From assembly GCF_003026475.1 (NCBI RefSeq), contig NZ_PYMC01000001.1, positions 496,001 through 560,000 on the forward strand: a stretch of DNA of 64,000 nucleotides, written 5' to 3'. A program made the translations under genes and the position numbers. The notes beneath the pieces were generated by a model. It was not told the DNA's origin. It did not search any database and worked only from the letters and a program-made list of their open reading frames with translations. This document shows, in pieces, positions 49,516 to 59,254 of this stretch (the first letter of the stretch is position 1; each line of letters opens with the position of its first letter). This DNA comes from Photobacterium lipolyticum. GTDB lineage: Bacteria > Pseudomonadota > Gammaproteobacteria > Enterobacterales > Vibrionaceae.

Positions 49516-50370
49516 GTGATGTTAATGCGTATCTATAGCCCCGCAGTAAACTCCCCTCTGAAAAATACCCATGCAGAAGGGCAACAGAAGATAGAAAAGA
49601 TACCCTTAAGTGGTAGGGTTTCGGCTGATGTTAAAGAAGTTAAAGCCTTTTCAGGAACGAACAGCCAGACAACACAGCTAGCTCAGCTATTGTTCCGATT
49701 TGATGCGCTGCAACGTTTATTTACAACATTATCACTAGTTTCGTCATTACCGGGACGCTCTCCCTCCCCCATCACGCAGCTTTTGCCGCAATTATTAATC
49801 CCGCAACATCAGGCACTGCTGGTTAACTGGCTAAAACACGGCGCTGGAAATAAAATGCTGGGCGAAATACTCACCCAACTTGCCACCCCAAAAAGCACGT
49901 TAAACCAATGGCTTCAAACTCTCCCTGAAAGCCATCAAGATGACCTCAAGGCACTATTGCGTCTGGCTGCCGAGCAACGAGTGGGTGAGCCGCCCCAACA
50001 TTCAGATGATACCGTTATTCAGCTCCTCTTCCCACAACCAAGCGGGCGAGAACTTCGGCTTAAAATTCACCACCAACAGGCAAATGCCAACCGCAAGCAC
50101 AAAGACTTGCCCAGCAAATGGATGGTAGAATTAACGTTACCAGTCGGCTCGTCTGATGCATTCAATGCAACGGCCGTATGGTGTGATGGTCGGCTAAATC
50201 TGGCCTTTGAAAGTGAAAACGCCGCAATGATTGACCGAGTAGAGCACCTTTCCCCACTGCTGCTTAAACGATTAGGTTCAATGGGAATAACAACCGACAC
50301 GATTCATTTTAGCGTGAGTCAGGACACCGGAGTCCCTTTGCCAACCAAAGGCTTATCAATCATGGTCTAA
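49516..50370 (+). CDS. FliK-like (flagellar hook-length control C-terminal domain) protein
   Basis: 284 residues. The N-terminal ~60 are polar; the middle is helical (LPQLLIPQHQALLVNWLKHG). The C-terminal ~110 residues (IQLLFPQPSGRELRLKIHH, MVELTLPVGSSDAFNATAVWCDGRLNLAFESENAAMIDRVEHLSPLLLKRLGSMG) resemble the FliK C-terminal domain that triggers the export-specificity switch. It is followed at 25 bp by a small FlhB-tail protein, so the two likely act together. It is separate from the true fliK of the flagellar cluster, which is not in this window. Assignment from pattern and context. Confidence 0.65.
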   Translation: MMLMRIYSPAVNSPLKNTHAEGQQKIEKIPLSGRVSADVKEVKAFSGTNSQTTQLAQLLFRFDALQRLFTTLSLVSSLPGRSPSPITQLLPQLLIPQHQALLVNWLKHGAGNKMLGEILTQLATPKSTLNQWLQTLPESHQDDLKALLRLAAEQRVGEPPQHSDDTVIQLLFPQPSGRELRLKIHHQQANANRKHKDLPSKWMVELTLPVGSSDAFNATAVWCDGRLNLAFESENAAMIDRVEHLSPLLLKRLGSMGITTDTIHFSVSQDTGVPLPTKGLSIMV

Positions 50371-50395
50371 TAGCAAAGCAGGCTAAGATGAAGAG

Positions 50396-50704
50396 TTGAG
50401 CGTGAATATGAAAAGCAGTAAAAAGGCGATAGCCCTAACCTATGATGGACAGCAAGCTCCGCATGTCAGTGCCAAAGGCTTTGAACACCTGGCAGAACAC
50501 ATTATTGAGCAAGTGAAACAGCAAGGCGGGTTGATCCATAAAGACGAAATACTCGCCCAATACTTGAGCCAGTTAGAAATCGGGGATGAAATTCCAGAAA
50601 CCTTATATCAGATCATTGCAGAACTGATAGCTTTTTCCTGGTACTTAAACGGAAAAACCCCTCCGGGATGGGAGGGGCTTAGAAATATCAATCAGAACGT
50701 ATAA
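50396..50704 (+). CDS. FlhB cytoplasmic-tail-like protein (FhlB type)
   Basis: 102 residues, starting at a GTG (MSVNMKSSKKAIALTYDG; ATG at 50408 is an alternative). It matches the C-terminal cleaved domain of FlhB/EscU: AIALTYDGQQAPHVSAKGFEHLAEHIIEQ then GDEIPETLYQIIAELIAFSWYL. It lacks the membrane part and the NPTH cleavage site. Such proteins can substitute for FlhB-CC in export. The last codons overlap a minus-strand terminator (50653-50677). Confidence 0.85.
   Translation: MSVNMKSSKKAIALTYDGQQAPHVSAKGFEHLAEHIIEQVKQQGGLIHKDEILAQYLSQLEIGDEIPETLYQIIAELIAFSWYLNGKTPPGWEGLRNINQNV
50653..50677 (-). terminator. Terminator of the flagellar-chemotaxis operon, inside the convergent gene
   Basis: On the minus strand CCCCTCC (50677-50671) pairs with GGAGGGG (50664-50658), followed by TTTTT. 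It lies ~50 bp beyond the last leftward gene and within the 3' coding end of the rightward FlhB-like gene. Confidence 0.85.
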
Positions 50705-50724
50705 TCTCGACCGACAGGCAACAA

Positions 50725-51162
50725 CTAACGACGTCTTGCAGCTGGCGCCATTTTTTGCTGAAGCCTTAGCAGTAACTCCGCTTCGGCTTGTGGCAAATCG
50801 CACTCTTGCATTAACTCGTTAACGTCAGCACCGAGTTCAACCATCTTACTGGCGCGGCTGTAGAGTTTTCCATCCGGATCCTGCATTGCCATTTCACCTT
50901 GACGATCAGCAACCTCCTCAAGGTGAAGGGCCATATCAGCCATTTTCTGACTCATAGCCATAGTACCCGCACGTAACTCATTAAACTGCTTTAACAAACT
51001 TTCGTGCTGCTGACGGGCATTTCTCGACACCAGCTCAATCGCCTCGAATTTAGTTTCGAGTACCCGACGAGCCTTTCGCTCCCGTCGAACCAATGCGAAA
51101 GCGATCACGATGGCTAGCACCGCAATCACAATAGGCAACCACTGTATGACCAGGTTCAGCAT
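50725..51162 (-). CDS. DUF2802-family membrane-anchored protein
   Basis: 145 residues: one N-terminal membrane helix (IQWLPIVIAVLAIVIAFALV), a ~60-residue coiled coil (RKARRVLETKFEAIELVSRNARQQHESLLKQF) and a C-terminal helix-turn segment (ASKMVELGADVNELMQECDLPQAEAELLLRLQQ). It matches the DUF2802 protein at the end of Vibrio chemotaxis operons. Starts one base inside cheW (TAATG). Role unknown; it is probably linked to polar organisation. Confidence 0.85.
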   Translation of the reverse strand: MLNLVIQWLPIVIAVLAIVIAFALVRRERKARRVLETKFEAIELVSRNARQQHESLLKQFNELRAGTMAMSQKMADMALHLEEVADRQGEMAMQDPDGKLYSRASKMVELGADVNELMQECDLPQAEAELLLRLQQKMAPAARRR

Positions 51163-51647
51163 TATAGGTACGCCATGTCATCCCATTCTTCATCTGACAA
51201 TAGCTTGTTCAAATCAACCAGGATCAATAGCTCACCGTCTCGGTTACTGACACCTTGAATAAACTTAGCGCTTTCTTCGGTACCAACACTCGGCGTACTA
51301 TCGATTTCAGAGCCTCGCAAATAAACCACCTCAGCAACACTATCAACAAGAATACCAATAACTTGCTTTTCTGCTTCGATGATCACGATACGTGTATTGT
51401 CAGTAATTTCACCTTGCATCAAACCAAAACGTGAACGGGTATCGATAACCGTGACCACATTGCCACGAAGGTTAATAATACCCACTACGTAATCTGGCGC
51501 GCCTGGTACAGGAGCAATTTCTGAATAACGTAATACTTCACGAACCTGCATTACGTTAATGCCATAGGTTTCATCTTCCAGCTGGAAGGTAACCCACTGT
51601 AGTACTTCGTCTTCTTTCTGAATCTCGGCTACACTAACCTGCGACAT
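51162..51647 (-). CDS. cheW: Chemotaxis coupling protein CheW
   Basis: 161 residues, a single CheW domain: WVTFQLEDETYGINVMQVREVLRY, VPGAPDYVVGIINLRGNVVTVIDTRSRFGL, and VLVDSVAEVVYLRGSEID. It bridges receptors and CheA in the polar array. Follows parP after 24 bp and overlaps the DUF2802 gene. Confidence 0.97.
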   Translation of the reverse strand: MSQVSVAEIQKEDEVLQWVTFQLEDETYGINVMQVREVLRYSEIAPVPGAPDYVVGIINLRGNVVTVIDTRSRFGLMQGEITDNTRIVIIEAEKQVIGILVDSVAEVVYLRGSEIDSTPSVGTEESAKFIQGVSNRDGELLILVDLNKLLSDEEWDDMAYL

Positions 51648-51671
51648 GTTTTTTTCCTCTTTGGCCCATCG

Positions 51672-53015
51672 TCACATAATACCCTTAACATCTAAACCCT
51701 CATTCAGCATTGAGATAAGAGCATTAACATGAATTAGAGCACACATTTTTTCTTTAACCATTCCAGCAAGCCAAGGCCGTTTTCCTGCCTTTTCCCGCCA
51801 GCGAACACTTTGCTCTGTCAGGGTTTCAGTGCCATGGAGCTTATCACAAGCCAGCCCCCACTTACTCTCACCTAACATCACGATATAACGATAATTTTCC
51901 TGGTATTCATCCGTATCTAGTCTTTCTGGCATCACCCAACAAGCCGTATCCACCACATCGAACTGTTGTTCTCGATTAGTCAGCAACCCTAAATACCAAG
52001 CTGGTCGACCGAGTAAATGGTTCAATTCACCCATTTGGTGAATACCACCCAGCTCATTCAACGCCACGGCAAACGTTACGCCATTAACCTCGAAAAACAA
52101 TGCTTGAAATGCCTGCTCAGAGCCAAGTTTACACCATTGCTCAGGCGGCACATCACCACCTTCTTTTGCCTGAAGTAAGGTTGACACGTCGGGTTTAAAA
52201 TCAATCTGTGACTCTTTCTGAACAACAGACTCAATGTCCTGTTCTGTTATTGCCGGTTGAAGCACCGCATTGTTAATCTCAGCAAAAGCTTCAACCTTAG
52301 AAACCGCTTCAAGATCAGGCGCAACTTCAAGCTCTGAAGTAATGTCATCCTCAGCAACGGCCAGAAACTCCGCCTCAGTCTGTGAGGCAATCAGCACATC
52401 ACTTTCCAGTTGGATCTCTTGTTGTATCCGGCTCATCTGACTCAGCAGCCGTTGAACACCTTGTAATTCCGAACGTTCATTGTCGAATACAGCTGTTGCC
52501 GGTGAACTGTTGCTCGACTTCGGTTGCAACTTCGCAACAGGCTCTGCCTGGGGCACCCATCCCGACGCCTGACTTCCTCTCGCGGGCCAAGGCCCTTCAG
52601 AAGCCATAGCACCAAAACCACCGTCAATTTCTGATAACGCAATCACCGAGTCTGATGGCTTTTCTAACTCATCCGATAAATTTCCTATATCACCAGATAA
52701 CTGGTCAAAATCAAACGGTGCCGCGGTTGCCCCACTGTCATTATCCGCCGAGTGAACACTCTGCAGATCCCGGCCATCCTGCTGTTCAGCAGGGTGATAG
52801 CCTTTTATAACCGTGGAATCTTCGCTGAGATTACCGTTATTATGGCAATCTTGCTCGATAGCAGGAACAGAAGAAAGCGCATCTGCACTTTCTTCAATTA
52901 CAGCTGTCTTTTGCTCCGCCGCCGTTTCCTCGTCAAAAAATGACGGTTCAACCAGCAAATCAAAAAAATAATCGTCCAGCGCTTGCTCGCTGGATAACCG
53001 ATTTTTATCGTTCAT
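51672..53015 (-). CDS. parP: Polar array protein ParP (CheW-domain)
   Basis: 447 residues. The first ~300 residues are acidic and of low order, rich in Ser/Glu/Gln. The last ~140 form a CheW-like domain (FQALFFEVNGVTFAVALNELGGIHQMGELNHLLGRPAWYLGLLTNR). This is the layout of Vibrio ParP, which links ParC to CheA and keeps chemotaxis arrays at the old pole. Its start overlaps parC by 11 bases, and cheW follows. Identification is by architecture and order. Confidence 0.9.
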   Translation of the reverse strand: MNDKNRLSSEQALDDYFFDLLVEPSFFDEETAAEQKTAVIEESADALSSVPAIEQDCHNNGNLSEDSTVIKGYHPAEQQDGRDLQSVHSADNDSGATAAPFDFDQLSGDIGNLSDELEKPSDSVIALSEIDGGFGAMASEGPWPARGSQASGWVPQAEPVAKLQPKSSNSSPATAVFDNERSELQGVQRLLSQMSRIQQEIQLESDVLIASQTEAEFLAVAEDDITSELEVAPDLEAVSKVEAFAEINNAVLQPAITEQDIESVVQKESQIDFKPDVSTLLQAKEGGDVPPEQWCKLGSEQAFQALFFEVNGVTFAVALNELGGIHQMGELNHLLGRPAWYLGLLTNREQQFDVVDTACWVMPERLDTDEYQENYRYIVMLGESKWGLACDKLHGTETLTEQSVRWREKAGKRPWLAGMVKEKMCALIHVNALISMLNEGLDVKGIM

Positions 53016-53784
53016 CTTGTTCTAATCGCTCAAGATAATTTAATAAGGTTTTATAAGCAAAAACACCGCGGCAATTACGAGCAAACAAAGATGGCGGCAT
53101 ATGTTTGATGCTGGCATCACGGAACTTGGTATCGATAGGGACAGCCGAAGCCCACACCTGTTCGGGAAACCTGACTTTAAGTTCCTGCAATGTCTGCAAT
53201 GATGCCCGGGTTCGCTTGTCGTACATCGTTGGCACAATACAGACCTTAAACCCTGCAGGTTTTGATTTCTGCATGATCTGCAATGTGCGCATCATGCGTT
53301 CCAGCCCTTTCATAGCCAGAAATTCAGTTTGTACCGGGATCAGAATCCGATCACTCGCGGCCAAAGCATTGACCATCATGACACCCAGGATAGGCGGGCA
53401 ATCGATCAACACATAGTCATAATCATCGACCAGACTCTGCAATGCCCTTTTCAGCACCAACCCCATACCGCCCCGATTTCCCATTACCCTGTCGAGGGTT
53501 GCCAGAGACATATGAGCAGGAATAATGTCGATCCCTTTAAACGCAGTGCTCAATATTAAAGGCTGCACGGCGGTACGAGAAATCGCAGGTAGCTGAAACA
53601 GGTCAAATAAACTTGCTGGTACATGATCAGCGTCAAAATTCAAATATGTAGTCAGCGAAGCATGGGGATCGGTATCAACTAACAATACCCGCTTATTTCG
53701 CTCGCTTAACAAGCCAGCTAAGGCCACCGTCGTTGTCGTTTTACCAACGCCGCCTTTTTGGTTAGCAATGCTCCAGACTATCAA
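53005..53784 (-). CDS. parC: ParA-like ATPase ParC
   Basis: 259 residues. Deviant Walker A NQKGGVGKTTTTVALAGLL, LLVDTDPHASLT and DYVLIDCPPILGVMM, a ParA/MinD-type ATPase with no DNA-binding N-terminus. In vibrios ParC places chemotaxis arrays at the cell pole and hands them on at division. (The symbol here is not topoisomerase IV.) It lies 10 bp after cheB and overlaps parP. Confidence 0.92.
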   Translation of the reverse strand: MIVWSIANQKGGVGKTTTTVALAGLLSERNKRVLLVDTDPHASLTTYLNFDADHVPASLFDLFQLPAISRTAVQPLILSTAFKGIDIIPAHMSLATLDRVMGNRGGMGLVLKRALQSLVDDYDYVLIDCPPILGVMMVNALAASDRILIPVQTEFLAMKGLERMMRTLQIMQKSKPAGFKVCIVPTMYDKRTRASLQTLQELKVRFPEQVWASAVPIDTKFRDASIKHMPPSLFARNCRGVFAYKTLLNYLERLEQDER

Positions 53785-53794
53785 TGCCTGCTCC

Positions 53795-54955
53795 TTATCC
53801 TAGTCCAACCTCAACCAGAATACGCTCCGCGATACGCTCCAGTGGCAAGTCTTCACTAGAAATCCCCGCTTTAGCAACTGCTTGCGGCATCCCGTAGACC
53901 ACACAACTCTCTTCATCTTGGGCCCAAATGGTCGAGCCATTAGCTTTCAGCATACGCGCACCTTCCCGGCCATCAGCCCCCATGCCAGTCAGTACCATAG
54001 ACAATACTTTGTCATGGTAGACTTTGGCAGCAGAACCGAAGGTGACATCAACACATGGTTTATAATTCATGCGTTCGCCACCATCAAGAATGCGAATACG
54101 TGCAGCTCCCGGACGTCCTTCCACCATCATTTGCTTACCGCCAGGTGCCAGATAAGCGACCCCAGCTTGTAAGGTATCGCCATCCTGAGCTTCTTTAACT
54201 CCAATCTTACAGAGATTATTCAATCGCGCCGCAAACGCCGCGGTAAACGTCGCTGGCATATGTTGGATAAGTACAATTGGATACGGGAAATTCGCGGGAA
54301 GCTGGGTCAATACTTTCTGCAGTGCAACAGGCCCTCCGGTCGACGTCCCGATTGCCATTAACTGGTATTTTTTTCCCGAGGCTTTAAAACGAGCCACCGG
54401 CTTAGCCGTTGCCGGACGCGCTAACGGACGCGTCGTCGCAGCAGGTCTCAATGACGTCACAGCAGGTGCTGCCTGTCCTGTCGAAAGAGGTTTAGTAAGC
54501 TCGCGAGGCGCCTTGGCCGCAGGCGCCGTCGTACGAACAGTACGACGCATAAATAAACGCTTACGGGCTAATTCTGCCACGCGTTTTTGTAATAAACCGA
54601 CCGCTTCGTCGCGATTACGCGCGATATCTTCAAATTTCTTCGGCAAAAAATCCAATGCACCGGCATCCAGTGCATCTAACGTTGATTTCGCGCCTTCGTG
54701 AGTCAGTGATGAGAACATTAAAATTGGCGTTGGCGCAATTTTCATGATTTCACGCACAGCCGTAATGCCATCCATTACAGGCATTTCAATGTCCATAGTA
54801 ATGACATCTGGCTGCAACTTCTGAGTTAACTCTACGGCTTCTTTACCATTAACGGCATTACCGATCACTTCAAGACGAGGATCCGAATTAATGATTTCAC
54901 TTACTCGGCGACGAAAAAAACTCGAATCATCCACCACCAATACTTTTATTGCCAT
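53795..54955 (-). CDS. cheB: Chemotaxis methylesterase CheB
   Basis: 386 residues. Receiver ([19 protein letters not shown], phosphorylated Asp in [12 protein letters not shown]) then a ~70-residue Ala/Pro-rich linker and the esterase with catalytic triad Ser ([11 protein letters not shown]), His ([10 protein letters not shown]) and Asp ([11 protein letters not shown]). It removes methyl groups from receptors and resets sensitivity. The linker is longer than in E. coli. It lies 93 bp after cheA. Confidence 0.97.
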   Translation of the reverse strand: MAIKVLVVDDSSFFRRRVSEIINSDPRLEVIGNAVNGKEAVELTQKLQPDVITMDIEMPVMDGITAVREIMKIAPTPILMFSSLTHEGAKSTLDALDAGALDFLPKKFEDIARNRDEAVGLLQKRVAELARKRLFMRRTVRTTAPAAKAPRELTKPLSTGQAAPAVTSLRPAATTRPLARPATAKPVARFKASGKKYQLMAIGTSTGGPVALQKVLTQLPANFPYPIVLIQHMPATFTAAFAARLNNLCKIGVKEAQDGDTLQAGVAYLAPGGKQMMVEGRPGAARIRILDGGERMNYKPCVDVTFGSAAKVYHDKVLSMVLTGMGADGREGARMLKANGSTIWAQDEESCVVYGMPQAVAKAGISSEDLPLERIAERILVEVGLG

Positions 54956-55048
54956 GTAGTATTTATCTCGTCGTTATAGATTACCGGATCTTAATATTCA
55001 GTCAGGGGCGCGAGCCCCTAACGTTACTCGCAATTAACGAGTTACCGA

Positions 55049-57319
55049 TTAATGACCAACGTAATGCTTCAGCAAGTTTGGTACATCAAGGATCAGTGCA
55101 ATGTGACCATCACTGGTGATGGTTGCACCAGCCATGCCTGGCGTGCCCTGAAGCAGCTCATCCAGAGGTTTGATCACGACTTCCTCTTGACCGATTAAGG
55201 CATCAACCACAAAACCAATTCGCTGGTGACCAATCTGGACAATAACTACATGCCCATGAGCGCGCTCATTTTTTGATACGCTTGAACCCACTAACCAATC
55301 TTGCAGGTAGAACAGCGGGATTGCCTTATCACGAACAATGATCGTCAACTGACCGTCTACGGTATTCGTCTTGCGCAGATCCAGATGGAAAATCTCGTTA
55401 ACACTAGCCAGAGGCAGAGCAAATGGCTGATCAGCCACACCCACCATCAGCGTTGGCAGAATGGCGAGCGTCAGCGGTACCTTAATGTCGATACGAGTGC
55501 CTTTACCAAGCGCTGAATCAATATAGATAGAACCGTTTAACTGGTTAATCGCTGTTTTCACAACGTCCATACCCACGCCACGACCAGAAATATCTGAAAT
55601 CTCTTTCTTGGTCGAGAAGCCCGGTGCAAAAATCAGGTTATACGCTTCGTGATCAGAGATACGGGACGCCGCATCAGCATCCATCACACCGCGCTCAACA
55701 GCAATTTCACGCAGTCTGTTCGCATCCATACCACCACCATCGTCTTCGATCGTGAGTAAGATATGATCCCCTTCTTGTGAAGCAGAGAGCAATACGGTAC
55801 CAACGCGTGGCTTACCGGCTTTCTCACGAATGTCCGGCATTTCAATACCGTGATCGACGGAGTTCCGCACCAAGTGAATTAATGGATCCGCTAGGGCTTC
55901 AACCAGGTTCTTATCAAGATCGGTTTCTTCTCCGCGCATTTCCAGCACGATATCTTTCTTCAAAATACGCGCAAGATCGCGAACCACGCGAGGGAAACGA
56001 CCGAAAACTTTCTTGATGGGCTGCATACGGGTTTTCATTACCGCGCCCTGCAGATCGGCGGTCACCACGTCCAGATTGGATACGGCTTTTGACATTTCTT
56101 CGTCGTTAGTGTTCAAGCCAAGACTAACCAGGCGGTTTCGTACCAATACCAGCTCACCCACCATATTCATGATGGTATCAAGCGTTGAGGTATCAACTCG
56201 CACTGTTGTATCAACTTGCGGTTTAACTTTATCTTTCGCAGCCACTGGCTTTGCTTGACGCACGGCAACTGGCTGGCTCTCTGGCGCAGGAGCCACCGGT
56301 GTAGCCGGTGCTGGCGTCGACGTGGATGCCGGTGTTACAGAAACCATTTCCGGCGCCGGATTAATTTCGGCGATCATGTCAGCAACGGGTTTCGTCGCCA
56401 TTTCTAATTCTTCTGCTGTAGGGCCTTTGCCACTACCATGCAGTTCATCTAACAGGCGTTCAAATTCATCGTCTGACATCAAATCATCGCCAACGGCGCT
56501 CGAACCGCTGTCAGCAGGAATAGATGACACCTGCGTAGCAACTGGTGCCGAGGCGACGGGGGCAACTGGAACACCCGGACTATTCGCAGGTCCGTTGCCC
56601 GCACCATGTAATTCATCAAGCAAGCGTTCAAATTCATCATCAGTGATATCGCCAGTTTCAGCCTGGATTTGAGAAACCACATTCTGATTTGCCGCTGATG
56701 GTGGATTGATGGCTTGCGATTGCTCAACCGATGGACCAGAACCTTGACCGTGAAGCTCATCAAGCAGACGTTCAAATTCATCCTGAGTCATATCATCAAC
56801 GGAACTGCCCGCCATTGCTGATGCTGCCGGGGCTGGCTCAGCCTGCACTTCGGCGATCGGTGCGGGGGCTGGCGCGGGCTCTGCTGCTATAGATTCTGCC
56901 ACAGCGGACCCAGCTAACTCAGCTTCCGTCGGCGGATGGCTAAAACGATGCAATGCATCAAGCAAACTTTGCTCTGCCGGGTCAAGGGGTTCATGTTCCT
57001 GAACCTGACCAAACATCACATTGATCGTATCTAGCGCTTCTAAAATCACATCCATCAATTCAGACGTAATCTGGCGCTTGCCAGTACGAAGCAAATCGAA
57101 CACGTTTTCCGCACCATGGCACGCATCAACAAGTTCAGCTAAAGAAAGAAAGCCTGCGCCACCTTTGACGGTGTGGAAACCGCGGAAAATGGCATTCAGC
57201 AGCTCTGAATCGTCAGGGCTGCGCTCAAGCTGAACCAGCTGCTCAGAAAGCAGCTCAAGAATTTCTCCTGCTTCAATCAGAAAGTCCTGCAGGATGTCTT
57301 CGTCTAAATCAAAGCTCAT
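55049..57319 (-). CDS. cheA: Chemotaxis histidine kinase CheA with triple repeat linker
   Basis: 756 residues. P1 with phosphorylated His49 (FRGFHTVKGGAGFL), a long Ala/Pro-rich linker (about 125-365), P3 dimerisation (STLDTIMNMVGELVLVRNRL), P4 ATPase (LIHLVRNSVDHGIE, DDGGGMDANRLRE, SGRGVGMDVVKT) and P5 CheW-like end. The linker holds three near-identical copies of DEFERLLDELHGxGxGP at residues 180, 228 and 284. In vibrios this region includes the segment by which CheA is recruited to poles through ParP. It phosphorylates CheY and CheB. Confidence 0.97.
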   Translation of the reverse strand: MSFDLDEDILQDFLIEAGEILELLSEQLVQLERSPDDSELLNAIFRGFHTVKGGAGFLSLAELVDACHGAENVFDLLRTGKRQITSELMDVILEALDTINVMFGQVQEHEPLDPAEQSLLDALHRFSHPPTEAELAGSAVAESIAAEPAPAPAPIAEVQAEPAPAASAMAGSSVDDMTQDEFERLLDELHGQGSGPSVEQSQAINPPSAANQNVVSQIQAETGDITDDEFERLLDELHGAGNGPANSPGVPVAPVASAPVATQVSSIPADSGSSAVGDDLMSDDEFERLLDELHGSGKGPTAEELEMATKPVADMIAEINPAPEMVSVTPASTSTPAPATPVAPAPESQPVAVRQAKPVAAKDKVKPQVDTTVRVDTSTLDTIMNMVGELVLVRNRLVSLGLNTNDEEMSKAVSNLDVVTADLQGAVMKTRMQPIKKVFGRFPRVVRDLARILKKDIVLEMRGEETDLDKNLVEALADPLIHLVRNSVDHGIEMPDIREKAGKPRVGTVLLSASQEGDHILLTIEDDGGGMDANRLREIAVERGVMDADAASRISDHEAYNLIFAPGFSTKKEISDISGRGVGMDVVKTAINQLNGSIYIDSALGKGTRIDIKVPLTLAILPTLMVGVADQPFALPLASVNEIFHLDLRKTNTVDGQLTIIVRDKAIPLFYLQDWLVGSSVSKNERAHGHVVIVQIGHQRIGFVVDALIGQEEVVIKPLDELLQGTPGMAGATITSDGHIALILDVPNLLKHYVGH

Positions 57320-57328
57320 AAATTTCCC

Positions 57329-58048
57329 TTAAAATCCAAGACTGGATAGCAAATCATCAACGTCATCTTGAGAAGCCACCACATCAGAGCGTTCTTCAGC
57401 ATTGACGATTGGCCCTTCAGCGGCAAGTGCATTCACTTCCCTGAGGGCTTCAGTTCTATCATCTTGTTCCATGCCAAAAGCTTTCAGGATATCAACCAAC
57501 CGATCTTCAACTTCATGTACCAGTTCAATCACCCGGCGAATAATCTGACCGGTAAGATCCTGGAAATCTTGAGCCATCAGGATTTCCGTTAAATGGTTTC
57601 GAAGCTCACAGCTATCACCTTCGACCTGTACCAACAGATGATCAATGCCATGACACAGCGTTTTGAACTCACTGAGTTCAATCTGCCCATTCATCAATTG
57701 TTTCCACTGTGGGTGAACTTGCAGCAAGTTCTGATGCAGTTTATCAGCGATAGGCAATGTGATTTCAACTGCATCCATTGTTTTATTTGCTGCCGCTTCG
57801 GTTTTGTCTATCACATAGGACAAACGACCACGAGCATCAGGTATTTCGGTCTTCGCTAAATCATTGATGCGGGGATCCAGGCGAAAATTTGCCAGCGAGT
57901 CATGTAACTGCCGGGTTATTTTGCCCACTTCCGCAAACATGGGGTCATGACTATCGGAAACCAAAGTCTGCACAAGCGAATTAGCATCTGCCTGTTTGCC
58001 TTGTTCCAACAAACTGACCAGCTGTTTTGCCTGATCGAGTGAAATCAT
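57329..58048 (-). CDS. cheZ: CheY-P phosphatase CheZ
   Basis: 239 residues from the ATG at 58048 behind AAGGA; the open frame to 58102 has no better start. Long helical hairpin with the catalytic segment ILMAQDFQDLTGQIIRRVIELV (Asp and Gln of the DxxxxGQ motif), then a linker and a C-terminal CheY-binding helix (DDVDDLLSSLGF). It lies between cheY and cheA as in other polar-flagellated gammas. Confidence 0.95.
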   Translation of the reverse strand: MISLDQAKQLVSLLEQGKQADANSLVQTLVSDSHDPMFAEVGKITRQLHDSLANFRLDPRINDLAKTEIPDARGRLSYVIDKTEAAANKTMDAVEITLPIADKLHQNLLQVHPQWKQLMNGQIELSEFKTLCHGIDHLLVQVEGDSCELRNHLTEILMAQDFQDLTGQIIRRVIELVHEVEDRLVDILKAFGMEQDDRTEALREVNALAAEGPIVNAEERSDVVASQDDVDDLLSSLGF

Positions 58049-58085
58049 TATTATTATTATCCTTTTAGCATCCGACTCATGATGA

Positions 58086-58469
58086 TTACTGCAACCGCTC
58101 AAAAATCTTATCTAATTTCTCTTTTAGCGTTGCTGCGGTAAATGGCTTAACAATGTACCCATTTACACCGGCTTGTGCGGCTTCAATAATCTGCTCGCGC
58201 TTTGCCTCGGCCGTGATCATCAGTACCGGCAGGTGCCTTAATTCAGCATCTGCACGAATGTGCTTCAGCAAATCAATACCTTGCATACCCGGCATATTCC
58301 AATCGGTAACGACAAAGTCAAAATCACCTTTCTTCAGCATTGGTAGTGCAGTCAATCCGTCGTCCGCCTCAAGGGTGTTATTAAAACCCAAGTCACGTAG
58401 CAAGTTTTTAACGATACGGCGCATTGTTGAAAAGTCGTCAACAATGAGGATTTTCATGTTTTTGTTCAA
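58086..58469 (-). CDS. cheY: Chemotaxis response regulator CheY
   Basis: About 127 residues. Receiver signature [24 protein letters not shown], phosphorylated Asp in [18 protein letters not shown] and the KPF motif ([16 protein letters not shown]). I chose the TTG at 58469 because a GGAGG sits five or six bases upstream; the ATG at 58457 would be 17 bases from it, and a GTG at 58481 overlaps it. CheY-P binds the flagellar switch to change rotation. Confidence 0.96.
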   Translation of the reverse strand: MNKNMKILIVDDFSTMRRIVKNLLRDLGFNNTLEADDGLTALPMLKKGDFDFVVTDWNMPGMQGIDLLKHIRADAELRHLPVLMITAEAKREQIIEAAQAGVNGYIVKPFTAATLKEKLDKIFERLQ

Positions 58470-58531
58470 AGTTGCCTCCACTGAGGTCACAGTGTTTTTA
58501 TCTAGGTTTAATTTAGTAATACTAAACAGTA

Positions 58532-59254
58532 TTAAGCAGCCCAAGCTTTCAGCTTGGATCGTAAACGTTGCATAGCCTGACTCTGAATCTGGCAAACCCG
58601 GGATTCACTCACCCCGATAACGGCCCCGATCTCTTTAAGATTGAGTTCTTCGTCATAATAAAGAGACAGAACCAAAGCCTCTCTTTCAGGTAATGTCTTG
58701 ATGGCTTCAGTCAATGATTGACGAAAATTATCATCTACAACGCCCTGAAAGGGAAGATTTTCTTCCAGTGACTCTTCACTTGCCACTGCATCTTCTGACA
58801 CACCGAGATCATCCATCCCAACCAGACGTCCACAATTAACATCATTTAACGCCTGATGGTACTGATCGAGTGTCATTTCGAGATATTCAGCGATTTCCTG
58901 GTCATTCGGGTCACGTCCCAGTTCATTTTCTAACCGGGAAATGGACTCACTGATACGTCGGCCATTCTTATATACAGAACGGGGGACCCAGTCGCCACGA
59001 CGAAGATCATCGAGCATCGCTCCCCGAATACGAATACCGGCGAAGGTTTCGAAGCTCGCCCCTTTCGTCGGATCGTAGTTTTTTTGTGCTTCCAGCAAAC
59101 CGATCATGCCGGACTGAATCAAATCTTCTATGAGCACGCTAGGAGGAAGCCGACCCATAAGATGATGGGCAATACGTTTAACCAGCGAAGAATAACGCTC
59201 GATAAACGCTTGCGGACTTTCCTTGTAGCGTCCGTAAGTGAGGGCTTTATTCAC
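58532..59254 (-). CDS. fliA: Flagellar sigma factor FliA (sigma-28)
   Basis: About 240 residues from the GTG at 59254, behind GAGGTG. Region 2 ([61 protein letters not shown]), region 3 and region 4 ([48 protein letters not shown]). It drives the late flagellin, motor and chemotaxis promoters, held by FlgM. Its start lies eight bases inside flhG. Confidence 0.96.
   Translation of the reverse strand: MNKALTYGRYKESPQAFIERYSSLVKRIAHHLMGRLPPSVLIEDLIQSGMIGLLEAQKNYDPTKGASFETFAGIRIRGAMLDDLRRGDWVPRSVYKNGRRISESISRLENELGRDPNDQEIAEYLEMTLDQYHQALNDVNCGRLVGMDDLGVSEDAVASEESLEENLPFQGVVDDNFRQSLTEAIKTLPEREALVLSLYYDEELNLKEIGAVIGVSESRVCQIQSQAMQRLRSKLKAWAA

Noticed and set aside
55777-56781. Several long open frames opposite or beside cheA
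   Set aside because: Shadows of the repetitive Ala/Pro linker codons; none has its own ribosome site or family match.
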